DNA of 64,000 bases, taken from contig NZ_CP088273.1 of the NCBI RefSeq assembly GCF_020731415.2, forward strand, positions 3,043,001 to 3,107,000, read 5' to 3'. Of the stretch, positions 1 through 8,378 are shown one piece after another. The stretch's first letter is position 1; each line of letters begins with the position of its first letter. The notes below the pieces were generated by a model. It saw only the letters and a program-made list of their open reading frames with translations. It was not told the DNA's origin and searched no databases. The position numbers were made by a program, and so were the translations under genes. The DNA is from Phyllobacterium sp. T1293 (GTDB taxonomy: Bacteria; Pseudomonadota; Alphaproteobacteria; Rhizobiales; Rhizobiaceae).

Positions 1-623
1 CGGCCCTGACCGGAGCACTTCGTGCAGGGATCTTTGATGGTCTGCCCGCGGCCATGGCAGGTCGGGCAGGTGCGCTCGATGGAAAAGAAGCCCTGCGCTG
101 CCCGGACGCGGCCGGAACCACCACAGGTATTGCAGGTGACGGGTGACGTGCCCGGCTTGGCGCCGCTGCCGGAACATTCATCACAGGTAATGGAGGTTGG
201 CACGCGAATCTGGGCTGTCTTGCCCGCATAGGCCTCTTCAAGCGTGATTTCCATATTGTAGCGAAGGTCGGCGCCACGTTCGCGACCACCGGACCGGCGC
301 TGGCGGCCACCGCCCATCATCTCGCCAAAAATGTCTTCGAAAATATCGGCAAAACCACCGGCGCCGCCAAAGCCGCCGCCTCCACCGCCCATGCCACCAT
401 TTTCAAACGCCGCGTGACCGAACCGGTCATAGGCCGCGCGCTTGTTGGGGTCTTTCAGCGTTTCGTAAGCTTCGCCGATTTCCTTGAATTTGTGCTCGGC
501 CTTTTCATCGCCCGGATTCTTGTCGGGGTGATATTGCATCGCCAGTTTACGGAAAGCGCTCTTAAGCTCCTTCTCATCAGCGCCTCTCGCTACGCCGAGG
601 GTTTCGTAATAGTCAGCCTTCAT
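1..623 (-). CDS. dnaJ: Chaperone protein DnaJ (partial, C-terminus outside window)
   Basis: DnaJ is the J-domain co-chaperone that stimulates DnaK ATPase and delivers unfolded clients in the cytoplasm. About 207 codons are visible. The N-terminus reads [11 protein letters not shown], the usual start of the J-domain, followed by a Gly/Phe-rich stretch. The edge of the window lies in the zinc-binding domain, where repeats CPTCHGRG and CTKCSGQG (CxxCxGxG type) can be read. The gene runs off the left edge, so the substrate-binding C-terminal domains are not seen. The start ATG is at 623. It lies downstream of dnaK in the same direction, but 1.15 kb away and behind a clear dnaK terminator, so dnaJ probably has its own promoter. 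Confidence 0.97.
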   Translation of the reverse strand, partial: MKADYYETLGVARGADEKELKSAFRKLAMQYHPDKNPGDEKAEHKFKEIGEAYETLKDPNKRAAYDRFGHAAFENGGMGGGGGGFGGAGGFADIFEDIFGEMMGGGRQRRSGGRERGADLRYNMEITLEEAYAGKTAQIRVPTSITCDECSGSGAKPGTSPVTCNTCGGSGRVRAAQGFFSIERTCPTCHGRGQTIKDPCTKCSGQG

Positions 624-1007
624 CCAAACACTCGTTCCATGAAATCGTACAGCCTCACGCAGAAGCTTGTTTTAGAGCGGTATTTAGGTGCTCAACGCCC
701 GGAATGCCATAGCCTTCTTGGATTGATTCGCTCCAAGTGCCGCATATTTGCGCATTATTGCGTTTGTGTGGCAATCCTTCCACGGTTTTATGCACTTATG
801 AAATACAAAATGCCTGATCATCCCTCTTGAATGGTGTTGCGCGTGATTGGTGGTTCTGTAGCCGACCAGATTGTGCTTCCCCGTTGCCACACCCGCTTTT
901 GCGTCTGGCCATTGAAAAAGTGGGAAAGACGGGCGGTCCATCGGGAGCGCTGAAGTCTTTGGTTGGTGTTGCGGTGAGTATGCTCCCCGGAGCTTTTCCT
1001 ATTGGCT

Positions 1008-1027
1008 AAATGGAACGTGTTCCATTT
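1008..1027. promoter_or_regulatory. 20-bp near-perfect palindrome upstream of dnaJ
   Basis: Two 9-base arms, AAATGGAAC and GTTCCATTT, are separated by only two bases. Such symmetry is typical of a dimeric regulator site; with a 2-base loop it cannot be a normal terminator hairpin. It lies about 385 bp upstream of dnaJ, which is far for a simple operator. No regulator is identified. Confidence 0.3.
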
Positions 1028-1296
1028 AATCAGAAAAGCACCTGGACCACCCGCCCCGGCGATTTGTGTTCCCGCTCTTCACCGATTTCCTGGCTGTCAG
1101 GCTCAGTACCGGCATAAGAGCGGAACCTCTCCGGTCTGCGGGACTACCACCCGCAAACAGAAGCGCCGGTCCTTTCCTGACTTCGAATAGTTTCCGGAAG
1201 CATTCCCGCCGGAAAGGACACCATCAGAATAAGCGACGTTGGAGAAACGTGGATAAGTTGGCGGTGTTTTTTTGAGAATGGTGGTTTGGTAAAGGT

Positions 1297-1458
1297 TCAC
1301 CCCCCTCTGTCCTGTCGGACATCTCCCCCACAAGGGGGGAGATCACGTTGGCATTGCCGCTTTCGCTCACCTTGCAATATTGGAGATTGGCTGAATCGCC
1401 CATGACAGCATATCTCCCCCCTTGTGGGGGAGATGGGCGACAGCCCAGAGGGGGGTGA
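1297..1458. repeat. RIME-like palindromic intergenic repeat
   Basis: Two 47-bp arms (1297-1343 and 1412-1458) are inverted copies with about four mismatches. The arms contain the block CATCTCCCCCACAAGGGG flanked by CCCCCCTCTG. The spacer is about 68 bp. GC-rich mosaic repeats with this kind of arm are known in intergenic regions of Rhizobiaceae and Brucellaceae (RIME-type and related elements). There is no transposase. The transcript could fold into a very stable hairpin that would block read-through or exonucleases between dnaK and dnaJ. Confidence 0.75.
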
Positions 1459-1504
1459 TTGCATCTGCCAATGTTGCAGGTGCTGAACACAGTTTCTTGT
1501 TACA

Positions 1505-1643
1505 TCAACATCGTGCGTGGTTCGACAGGCTCACCATGAGGGAGATGAGTGGGTTGCAGAGTGCTATACCTGCGACGTTCGAGATTGGCGTTGCAGCCGA
1601 CGCTCTCCCTCATGGTGAGCCTGTCGAACCACGACGATGTTGA
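1505..1643. repeat. Palindromic repeat, family B, copy 1
   Basis: Arms of 41 bp (1505-1545 and 1603-1643) form a nearly perfect inverted repeat with a single-base indel. The arms contain GTGGTTCGACAGGCTCACCA followed by TGAGGGAGA. The same core occurs at 9260-9436 and, truncated, at 19875-19913. It is non-coding, lies in intergenic DNA and carries no transposase, which fits a REP/MITE-like dispersed element. Confidence 0.8.
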
Positions 1644-1722
1644 AGCAAACTTTTGAAAATCAACCGGGAATACGGCGATGCGCGCGATCCAATTTCGACC
1701 GGCCCGAAAACATGGATAAAAC

Positions 1723-1750
1723 AAAAAGCCCGGCGCGAGGCCGGGCTTTT
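1723..1750 (-). terminator. Rho-independent terminator of dnaK
   Basis: On the minus strand a GC-rich stem (AAAAGCCCGGC paired with GCCGGGCTTTT, loop about 4 bases) ends in a T run, 22 bases past the dnaK stop. It would separate dnaK transcription from dnaJ. Confidence 0.9.
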
Positions 1751-1771
1751 CACCAGATTATATTCTGCAGA

Positions 1772-3688
1772 TTATGCAGACTTCTTCTTGCCGTTTTCGT
1801 CGATTTCTTCGAAATCGGCATCGACAACATCGTCATGTTCCTTGGCCGTGGCTTCGGTTGCTTCGCCTTCGCCCTCGGCAGCCTGTGCAGCTTCGTACAT
1901 GGCCTGACCAAGTTTCATTGAAACTTCGGCCAGAGTCTGTGTCTTTGCCTTGATGGCTTCGGCATCATCGCCTTCGGTAGCAGCTTTCAATTCGGTCAGA
2001 GCCGTTTCGATGGACTGCTTGTCCTCAGCAGAAACCTTGTCGCCATAATCCTTTAACGACTTTTCAGTCGAGTGGATCAGGGCTTCGGCCTGATTCTTGG
2101 ATTCGACAGCATCACGGCGCTTCTTGTCGGTTTCCGCATTGGCTTCGGCATCCTTGACCATCTTTTCGATGTCGGCATCGGAAAGACCACCGGAAGCCTG
2201 AATACGGATCTGGTGTTCCTTGCCCGTGCCCTTATCCTTGGCCGAAACATTGACGATACCGTTGGCATCAATGTCGAAACCGACTTCGATCTGCGGGATA
2301 CCGCGTGGTGCCGGAGGAATGCCAACGAGATCGAACTGGCCAAGTGCCTTGTTATCGGCAGCCATTTCGCGCTCGCCCTGGAAGACGCGGATCGTCACGG
2401 CGGACTGATTGTCCTCTGCCGTGGAGAAGGTCTGCGACTTCTTCGTCGGAATCGTCGTGTTACGGTCGATAAGACGCGTGAAGACACCACCGAGTGTTTC
2501 AATGCCGAGGGACAATGGTGTCACGTCGAGCAGGAGAACATCCTTGACGTCACCCTGAAGAACGCCCGCCTGAATAGCTGCGCCCATGGCAACAACTTCA
2601 TCAGGGTTCACGCCCTTATGGGGTTCCTTACCAAAGAAAGCCTTTACGACTTCCTGAATCTTCGGCATGCGGGTCATACCGCCGACGAGAACCACTTCAT
2701 CGATTTCACCGGCCTTGAGGCCCGCATCCTTGAGCGCTGCCTTGCAGGGCTCGACGGTACGCTGAACCAGATCGTCAACCAGGCTTTCGAACTTGGCGCG
2801 CGACAGCTTCATCGTCAGGTGCTTCGGACCGGAAGCATCAGCGGTGATGAATGGCAGGTTGATTTCGGTCTGCTGGGCCGAGGAAAGCTCGATCTTGGCC
2901 TTTTCCGCAGCTTCCTTGAGGCGCTGCAGGGCAAGCTTGTCGTTCTTCAGGTCAATGCCCTGTTCCTTCTTGAACTCGGCTGCGAAATATTCGACCAGAC
3001 GCATGTCGAAATCTTCACCGCCAAGGAACGTATCGCCATTGGTCGACTTCACTTCGAAAACGCCGTCGCCGATTTCCAGAACCGAGACGTCGAACGTGCC
3101 GCCGCCCAGATCGTATACGGCAATGGTCTTGCCTTCCTTCTTGTCGAGGCCATAGGCCAAGGCAGCAGCGGTCGGCTCGTTGATGATGCGCAGGACTTCA
3201 AGACCGGCAATCTTGCCCGCATCCTTTGTGGCCTGACGCTGGGCATCGTTGAAGTAAGCAGGAACGGTGATAACAGCCTTCTCGACCTTTTCGCCAAGAT
3301 AGGCTTCCGCCGTTTCCTTCATCTTCTGCAGAATCATCGCGGAAATCTGCGAAGGCGAATATTTCTGCTTGTGAACTTCTACCCATGCGTCGCCATTGTC
3401 GCCTTTGACAATTTCGTAAGGCACAAGCTTCTTGTCCTTTTCAACGGTCGGGTCGTCAAAACGGCGACCGATCAGACGCTTGACCGCAAAGACAGTTCCT
3501 TCCGGATTGGTGACGGCCTGACGCTTGGCCGGCTGGCCAGCAAGGCGCTCATCGCTATCCGTAAAAGCGATGATCGAAGGTGTTGTACGCGCACCTTCCG
3601 CATTCTCGATGACCTTCGCGTTCTTTCCGTCCATGACGGAGACGCAGGAATTGGTCGTACCCAAATCGATACCGATAACTTTAGCCAT
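1772..3688 (-). CDS. dnaK: Molecular chaperone DnaK (Hsp70)
   Basis: ATP-dependent Hsp70 chaperone that binds exposed hydrophobic segments of client proteins and works with DnaJ and GrpE. The N-terminal ATPase begins [15 protein letters not shown] (phosphate loop 1), with phosphate loop 2 [10 protein letters not shown] near residue 190 and the adenosine motif [11 protein letters not shown] near 330. The substrate domain and helical lid follow, ending in the acidic tail typical of proteobacterial DnaK. I chose the ATG at 3688 over an ATG 15 bases upstream because it gives the family N-terminus and has GGAGAG at good spacing; this makes 638 aa, the normal length. It is read from its own promoter and followed by a strong terminator. 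Confidence 0.99.
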   Translation of the reverse strand: MAKVIGIDLGTTNSCVSVMDGKNAKVIENAEGARTTPSIIAFTDSDERLAGQPAKRQAVTNPEGTVFAVKRLIGRRFDDPTVEKDKKLVPYEIVKGDNGDAWVEVHKQKYSPSQISAMILQKMKETAEAYLGEKVEKAVITVPAYFNDAQRQATKDAGKIAGLEVLRIINEPTAAALAYGLDKKEGKTIAVYDLGGGTFDVSVLEIGDGVFEVKSTNGDTFLGGEDFDMRLVEYFAAEFKKEQGIDLKNDKLALQRLKEAAEKAKIELSSAQQTEINLPFITADASGPKHLTMKLSRAKFESLVDDLVQRTVEPCKAALKDAGLKAGEIDEVVLVGGMTRMPKIQEVVKAFFGKEPHKGVNPDEVVAMGAAIQAGVLQGDVKDVLLLDVTPLSLGIETLGGVFTRLIDRNTTIPTKKSQTFSTAEDNQSAVTIRVFQGEREMAADNKALGQFDLVGIPPAPRGIPQIEVGFDIDANGIVNVSAKDKGTGKEHQIRIQASGGLSDADIEKMVKDAEANAETDKKRRDAVESKNQAEALIHSTEKSLKDYGDKVSAEDKQSIETALTELKAATEGDDAEAIKAKTQTLAEVSMKLGQAMYEAAQAAEGEGEATEATAKEHDDVVDADFEEIDENGKKKSA

Positions 3689-3807
3689 TCTACTTCTCTC
3701 CATTCAGCAGGCTGCCGGGACCTCTGCCGAGCATTCCATTCAGCAGCCCCTAGGGGGGTTAAACAATGCAAGACGACTACGGCGAGCCATACTTACGTGT
3801 TGTTGGC

Positions 3808-3837
3808 TATATAAGAAGGCTGAAATTACCATGCAAG
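3808..3837 (-). promoter_or_regulatory. Candidate dnaK promoter
   Basis: On the minus strand a -35-like TTGCAT (3831-3836) is followed by 17 bases and TATATA (3808-3813), a good housekeeping-type promoter. The overlapping reading CTTGCA, 16 bases, CTTATATA resembles the RpoH-type promoters of rhizobia (CTTGAC with CYTATNT). This would give a leader of about 110 nt before the dnaK start. Transcription start mapping would settle which reading is used. Confidence 0.45.
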
Positions 3838-3914
3838 TCAGAAGCTGCGGCATTTACACGCCTAATTGCCTTAAAAGACTCGGCAAACCGGCTTTTTAGC
3901 GCCATATATCGCCT

Positions 3915-5069
3915 ATGACCGATAGTACCCTACACTTCAACCTTCCCAAACACCGGCGCAGCCAGCTGATCAATACGCTGCACACATGGCTGCTTCTCGC
4001 CGGAAGCCTGGCATTGCTCGTTGTCTGCGCTTTTACGCTGGCGGGTCCTGTGGGCATTATCTACGCCTTTGTTTTCGGCGCAATAAGCCTTGTCGCCATC
4101 AGGCGCATCAGTCCTCAAATGGTGCTGAAAATGTATAAAGCAAGGGCGGTAACGCGGGCCGAGTTCCCGCAAGGTCTTGCCATTGTGGAAGAATTGTCGC
4201 GCCGCGCCGGTTTGCCTGATGTGCCGGAACTGCATGTCATACCGTCACGGATGATGAATGCCTTTGCGGTCGGGCGGAAAGACAATTCCGTGGTTGCCGT
4301 CACCGATCAACTGATTCGGGTGCTGACCGCCCGGGAACTCACCGGCGTGCTGGCCCATGAAATCAGTCATATCCGCAATGAAGACCTCAAGGTCATGGCA
4401 CTTGCCGATACGGTCTCGCGCTTTACCTCGCTGATGTCGACAATCGGCATTGTATCGCTCCTGTTCAATATCACCTTTCTGGCAAGTGGCGCGCACGCAC
4501 AAATTCCCTGGCTTGGCGTTCTGATTCTGCTTGTTGCGCCAACGGTGGGCGGTCTTTTGCAGATGGCGCTATCGCGCACCCGCGAATTTGACGCTGATCT
4601 TGGCGCCGCACTTCTGACTGGCGATCCCGATGGGCTGGCACAGGCGCTGGTGAAGCTGGAAAAAGCCCAGGGCAAAGTCTGGGAAAATCTCATCCTGCCG
4701 GGCGGGCGCATTCCCGACCCGTCGATCCTGCGCACGCACCCGCTGACAGATACCCGCGTGGAGAGGCTGAAGGCGTTGAAAGATGCATCGGGCGTTGTCG
4801 CGCGCGGCGAGGCGCTGCCTGACGATATTCTGCTGACGCTTGCCGTCAAACCGCAGGACCGTATCCGCACCTCGCCTGTGCCGCAGATCAGCGGTCAGCA
4901 TGGTCGCTGGAATTCCAGCAATCTGGAAATCCTGTCGCTGCTCAACACCCAGTCCGGCAAACCGGTGGTATCTGGCCCCGAAGCGGAATGTGAGGCTTGC
5001 CCCAGAAGCCTCAATACACCGGATGCCGACCCGCGCGTGCATGTGGCGCGAGGCGGCGTCTATTGGTAG
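3915..5069 (+). CDS. M48 family zinc metalloprotease, HtpX-like
   Basis: Predicted membrane-embedded zinc protease that may degrade misfolded membrane proteins, like HtpX. The zinc motif HEISH is at residues 148-152, and the third-ligand region ALSRTREFDAD follows the second membrane pair, as in M48B proteases. Hydrophobic segments are near residues 24-42, 45-63, 168-188 and 193-213. At 384 aa it is longer than classical HtpX (about 290-325 aa). The extra C-terminal 60-80 residues contain CEACPRSL. It is divergent from dnaK, which suits a stress role. No good ribosome site is visible before the ATG, so the start is less certain. It could equally be called HtpX; several M48 paralogues often exist in rhizobia. 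Confidence 0.85.
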   Translation: MTDSTLHFNLPKHRRSQLINTLHTWLLLAGSLALLVVCAFTLAGPVGIIYAFVFGAISLVAIRRISPQMVLKMYKARAVTRAEFPQGLAIVEELSRRAGLPDVPELHVIPSRMMNAFAVGRKDNSVVAVTDQLIRVLTARELTGVLAHEISHIRNEDLKVMALADTVSRFTSLMSTIGIVSLLFNITFLASGAHAQIPWLGVLILLVAPTVGGLLQMALSRTREFDADLGAALLTGDPDGLAQALVKLEKAQGKVWENLILPGGRIPDPSILRTHPLTDTRVERLKALKDASGVVARGEALPDDILLTLAVKPQDRIRTSPVPQISGQHGRWNSSNLEILSLLNTQSGKPVVSGPEAECEACPRSLNTPDADPRVHVARGGVYW

Positions 5070-5071
5070 GG

Positions 5072-6058
5072 CTAGACGGCCTCCCAATTACCGGTTTCCC
5101 CGGCGCGATAAATTGCATCGATCAGCTTCTGGTTGAGAACTGAACTCTCGAGCGAAAACACGCCAGCATCCTCGCCCTTGGCCGCACGGGCAAACGCCTC
5201 GATCTGCAGGCGATAATGGTTCACATCACCGAAAGTCCATTCGGTAGCACCGGTGTGGTTCTGATTGTGCAGGGTGATTCGGGCGTGATCATATTTGCCC
5301 GTGTTGAACGGTCCATGCACCTCGATGAAGCCTTCATCGCCATGGAAAACCATTGACTGACGCGCGGCAAGCTGGGTGGCGATATAGAAAGACAGTTCGA
5401 AACCATTGAAATCGGCACGCACGCTGGCATAGCAGTCAGTGCCGAAATCCGCATCGCGCTCCACATTGGCCGAAACCCTGACCGGCTCCTTGCCGGTCAC
5501 AAAGCGGGTGGCCACAGTCGGATAGACACCGATATCCGGCAGGGCACCGCCGCCAAGCGACAGCTGGTTGCGCATATTGCCCGCATCCTTGTTGAAATAG
5601 GTGAAAGCACCCTGCACCTGCCGCAGGCGGCCGATGGCGCCTTTGGCGATAAGATCGCGCACTTTCAGCCACTGCGGATGATAGGTCACCATGAATGCTT
5701 CGGCGATCAGCACGCCATGGGTGTCGCGCGCATGCTGCAGAGCCGCAATTTCACCTGAATGCAACGAGATCGGCTTTTCGCAGAGAACATGCTTGCCCGC
5801 TTCCGCCGCTTTTACCGACCATTCCACATGCTGCGACGTCGGGAGCGGAATATAGACGCCATCAATATCGGGCGAAGCGAGCATGGCTTCGTAGGAACCA
5901 AAGGCGTGCGGGGCGCCGAATCGCTCGGCCACGGTCCGCGCCTTCGAAAGATCGCGGCTGGCAATGCCTGAGAGGATAGAATTCTCCGCATCGCATATGG
6001 CTGGAATAACAGCCGTAACCCCGATTTTTGCTGTCGACAGAATACCCCAACGGAACAT
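5072..6058 (-). CDS. Gfo/Idh/MocA family NAD(P)-dependent oxidoreductase
   Basis: Probable sugar or inositol-type dehydrogenase with an N-terminal Rossmann fold and C-terminal alpha/beta substrate domain. The start is [13 protein letters not shown], followed by the family motif EKP (residues 94-96), whose Lys is the usual catalytic residue, inside [11 protein letters not shown]. Length is 328 aa, normal for the family. I chose the ATG at 6058, with GGAGAG just upstream, over an ATG at 6103. It is convergent with the M48 protease (2 bp apart) and 69 bp downstream of the LysR gene in the same direction. The substrate cannot be deduced from sequence. Confidence 0.88.
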   Translation of the reverse strand: MFRWGILSTAKIGVTAVIPAICDAENSILSGIASRDLSKARTVAERFGAPHAFGSYEAMLASPDIDGVYIPLPTSQHVEWSVKAAEAGKHVLCEKPISLHSGEIAALQHARDTHGVLIAEAFMVTYHPQWLKVRDLIAKGAIGRLRQVQGAFTYFNKDAGNMRNQLSLGGGALPDIGVYPTVATRFVTGKEPVRVSANVERDADFGTDCYASVRADFNGFELSFYIATQLAARQSMVFHGDEGFIEVHGPFNTGKYDHARITLHNQNHTGATEWTFGDVNHYRLQIEAFARAAKGEDAGVFSLESSVLNQKLIDAIYRAGETGNWEAV

Positions 6059-6127
6059 GATGACTTCTCTCCTCTTCGTCGGGTGGCAACCTAGACAAGG
6101 CAAGGTGGAATGGAAAGGAGCGCGAGC

Positions 6128-7012
6128 TCAGACTTTGAAGAAATCGATGAAGGCGCGCAAGGCGGGCCGCATCTGGCGGCGGCTGGGATAATAGAGATAG
6201 ACCCCGGGAAACGGCGCGCACCAATCATCAAGCACGCGCTGCAACCGACCGGCAGCAATGGCTTCCAGCGCCATATATTCCAGCAGGAAAGCCACGCCTG
6301 CTCCATCAAGCGCTGCCTGAATGACCAGATGATCATCGCCGAGAATCAACGGACCGCCCATTTCCATGACGATTTCCTCGCCATCTTTCTCGAATTCCCA
6401 GCGATAAATCTGCCCGCTGGCGAAACGGCGGCGGATACACAGATGATTGGCAAGGTCGTGCGGATGCAGCGGAACTGGGCATTTTTCGAAATAGTCTGGC
6501 GAAGCGACGATACTGGCCTTGATAGGATCACTCATCCGCACGGCGATCATATCCGGTTCCAGACTTTCGCCGAGCCGCATGCCCGCATCGACGCCTGCGG
6601 CAACAATATCGTTGAACGGTTCTTCCACCCGCACTTCCAGAGCAACCCCCGGATAGGCTGCGGCGAATGCTGCCAGGCGTGGTGCCAGCAACCAATGGGC
6701 GGCAAAGGGCGGAACACTTAAGCGCAAAGTCCCGGCTATGCGGTTGTTGGCTTCCTTCGCTGCGTCGAGCGCTAGATCGATTTCGGCCAGTGCCGGGCGA
6801 AGCCGCCGCAAAAGCAGCGCGCCTTCTTCCGTCACTTTAACACTGCGGGTGGTTCGCGCCAGAAGCCTGACGCCAAGGTTCTGCTCCAGCGTTGAGATTG
6901 CATGGCTGACTGCTGATGGTGCGATGCCAAGCTCTTTGGCCGCACCACGAAAGCCACCACAGGCGGCAACTGTGGCAAAAACAGCGAGTTGAGGCAGATA
7001 AGAACGATCCAT
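6128..7012 (-). CDS. LysR family transcriptional regulator
   Basis: DNA-binding regulator with an N-terminal winged helix-turn-helix (about residues 3-62, with FRGAAKELGIAPSAVSHAIS as recognition region) and a periplasmic-binding-protein-like effector domain. Length is 294 aa from the ATG at 7012, which gives the usual spacing from start to HTH; an upstream ATG would add 17 unlike residues. It is divergent from the aldo-keto reductase at 7111, the classic arrangement for LysR control of the neighbour, and an inverted repeat lies between them (7047-7085). It resembles the AaeR/DsdC-like group of LysR proteins often set beside oxidoreductases. The inducer is unknown. Confidence 0.92.
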   Translation of the reverse strand: MDRSYLPQLAVFATVAACGGFRGAAKELGIAPSAVSHAISTLEQNLGVRLLARTTRSVKVTEEGALLLRRLRPALAEIDLALDAAKEANNRIAGTLRLSVPPFAAHWLLAPRLAAFAAAYPGVALEVRVEEPFNDIVAAGVDAGMRLGESLEPDMIAVRMSDPIKASIVASPDYFEKCPVPLHPHDLANHLCIRRRFASGQIYRWEFEKDGEEIVMEMGGPLILGDDHLVIQAALDGAGVAFLLEYMALEAIAAGRLQRVLDDWCAPFPGVYLYYPSRRQMRPALRAFIDFFKV

Positions 7013-7046
7013 TGATCTATTATATAGAACAAGCTGTAAGAACTTA

Positions 7047-7085
7047 AGGCAATTATCGAACACTGATCCACAGCCTAAATTGCCT
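7047..7085. promoter_or_regulatory. Inverted repeat between LysR and AKR genes, candidate operator
   Basis: AGGCAATT (7047-7054) and AATTGCCT (7078-7085) are perfect inverted copies with centres 31 bp apart, about three helical turns, inside the 98-bp divergent promoter region. This would suit binding by a LysR dimer of dimers. The distal arm overlaps the region just before the reductase ribosome site. Confidence 0.45.
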
Positions 7086-7110
7086 CCACCACATCAAAAG
7101 GAGATCAGTG

Positions 7111-8106
7111 ATGGAAAAGCGCAAACTTGGAACGGAACTTAACGTGTCGGCAGTTGGCCTTGGTTGCATGGGCATGACCTTTGCCTATGGTGGACAGGAT
7201 GAGGCCGATGCGATCCGCACGCTGCACCGCGCAGTGGATCTCGGTGTAACCTTTTTCGACACAGCCGAAGTCTATGGTCCCTTCGACAATGAAATCCTTG
7301 TCGGCAAGGCTTTGAAGGACCGTCGCGACAAGGTCGTCATCGCCACCAAATTCGGTTTCAAGATTTCTGATGAAGGGGTTGGCCCATCACGCATGATCGG
7401 CGTCAACAGCCATCCAGAACATCTCAAGGCCGTTGCCGAAGCGTCGTTGGGGCGGCTTGGCATCGAACAGATCGATCTGTTCTACCAGCACCGTGTCGAT
7501 CCGAATGTGCCGATCGAAGATACAGTTGGCGCCATGGCCGAGCTGGTCCAGCAAGGCAAGGTAAAAGCGCTTGGCCTGTCCGAAGCCAGCGCCGCCACGA
7601 TCCGCCGCGCCCACAAGGTGCATCCGATTGCAGCCGTCCAGAGTGAATATTCCCTGTGGAGCCGTGAGCCTGAAGATGACGTGTTTGCGGTTTGCCGTGA
7701 GCTTGGCATTGGCTTTGTCCCCTATAGCCCGCTGGGTCGTGGACTTCTTACCGGCACGATCAACAAGCCGGATGAGCTGGGTGCAGATGATTGGCGCAAG
7801 ACTTTGCCGCGCTTTCAGGCTGAAAACATGGATGCCAATGCATCTCTGATCGCCACATTGAGGGGCCTTGCAGAGGACAAGGGCATTACACCGGCACAGC
7901 TGGCCCTCGCCTGGGTGCTGCATCAGGGTGATTTCATTGTGCCAATCCCCGGTGCCCGCAAGATCAAGCATCTGGAAGAGAATGCGGCAGCAGCCGATAT
8001 TTCCCTCTCGCCAGCTGACTTGAAAAAGATTGGTGATGCATTGTCACCAACGCAGGTTGCCGGCAACCGCTACACCGATGCGGCTCTGGCACTCGTCAAC
8101 GGCTGA
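7111..8106 (+). CDS. Aldo/keto reductase
   Basis: NADP(H)-dependent reductase with a TIM-barrel fold, probably acting on aldehydes or quinone-like carbonyls. The catalytic tetrad is visible: D50 and Y55 in FFDTAEVYGP, K80 in IATKFGF and H127 in FYQHRVD. The C-terminal cofactor loop IPGARKIKHLEENA is typical of the AKR13/YajO-like group. Length is 331 aa. The ATG at 7111 follows AAAGGAG at a good distance; a GTG three bases upstream is less likely. It is divergent from a LysR regulator and ends in a hairpin terminator. Confidence 0.93.
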   Translation: MEKRKLGTELNVSAVGLGCMGMTFAYGGQDEADAIRTLHRAVDLGVTFFDTAEVYGPFDNEILVGKALKDRRDKVVIATKFGFKISDEGVGPSRMIGVNSHPEHLKAVAEASLGRLGIEQIDLFYQHRVDPNVPIEDTVGAMAELVQQGKVKALGLSEASAATIRRAHKVHPIAAVQSEYSLWSREPEDDVFAVCRELGIGFVPYSPLGRGLLTGTINKPDELGADDWRKTLPRFQAENMDANASLIATLRGLAEDKGITPAQLALAWVLHQGDFIVPIPGARKIKHLEENAAAADISLSPADLKKIGDALSPTQVAGNRYTDAALALVNG

Positions 8107-8116
8107 CACAGACAAC

Positions 8117-8144
8117 GGGCGCTGAGCAATCAGCGCCCATATTT
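8117..8144 (+). terminator. Terminator after the aldo/keto reductase
   Basis: Perfect 9-bp stem GGGCGCTGA/TCAGCGCCC with a 4-base loop, 10 bases after the stop codon and followed by a short T-rich run. Confidence 0.75.
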
Positions 8145-8378
8145 CCAGCAATACTCTGGCGCGATTGTTTTCAATAAAATACCTTTAGTTGAGACTAGAA
8201 CTCATATTATAAATGCGCATGCTTGACAGACGGTACGGTGTAAGGCCTATTTCACGCCGTTGCCGGGATGAAAAATGCCCATGGCGGCAGTGCAATGTGC
8301 ATGCAATTTATTTGTTCTAACACGCCAAACCACCCCTGTTCGTTCATCGATGGTCAGGCCTTCTGAAGCTGGAATATA

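Larger units (their letters stand above)
624..1771. other. 1.15-kb spacer between dnaK and dnaJ with no convincing gene
   Basis: No open frame here has recognisable domain content or a good ribosome site; those present are short and mutually overlapping. The spacer holds a 20-bp near-palindrome (1008-1027), a RIME-like long inverted repeat (1297-1458), a second palindromic element (1505-1643) shared with two other sites in the window, and the dnaK terminator (1723-1750). A weak hairpin with a short T run (982-997) is also present. The dnaJ promoter presumably lies in the roughly 300 bases next to 623, but I cannot name its boxes. Confidence 0.7.

Noticed and set aside
684..941. Small minus-strand open frame in the dnaK-dnaJ spacer
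   Set aside because: 85 codons with no family resemblance, no good ribosome site and overlapping open frames on the other strand.
1008..1027. LexA/SOS box
   Set aside because: Alphaproteobacterial LexA sites are direct GTTC repeats with a 7-base gap; this site is an inverted repeat with a 2-base centre.
1297..1643. The two adjacent palindromes read as an insertion sequence or CRISPR
   Set aside because: There is no transposase, no target duplication that I can see and no regular repeat-spacer pattern; each element is a single inverted pair.
2072..3814. Long open frame (580 codons) on the plus strand opposite dnaK
   Set aside because: It mirrors the dnaK codon pattern, has no ribosome site or recognisable domain, and dnaK is certain.
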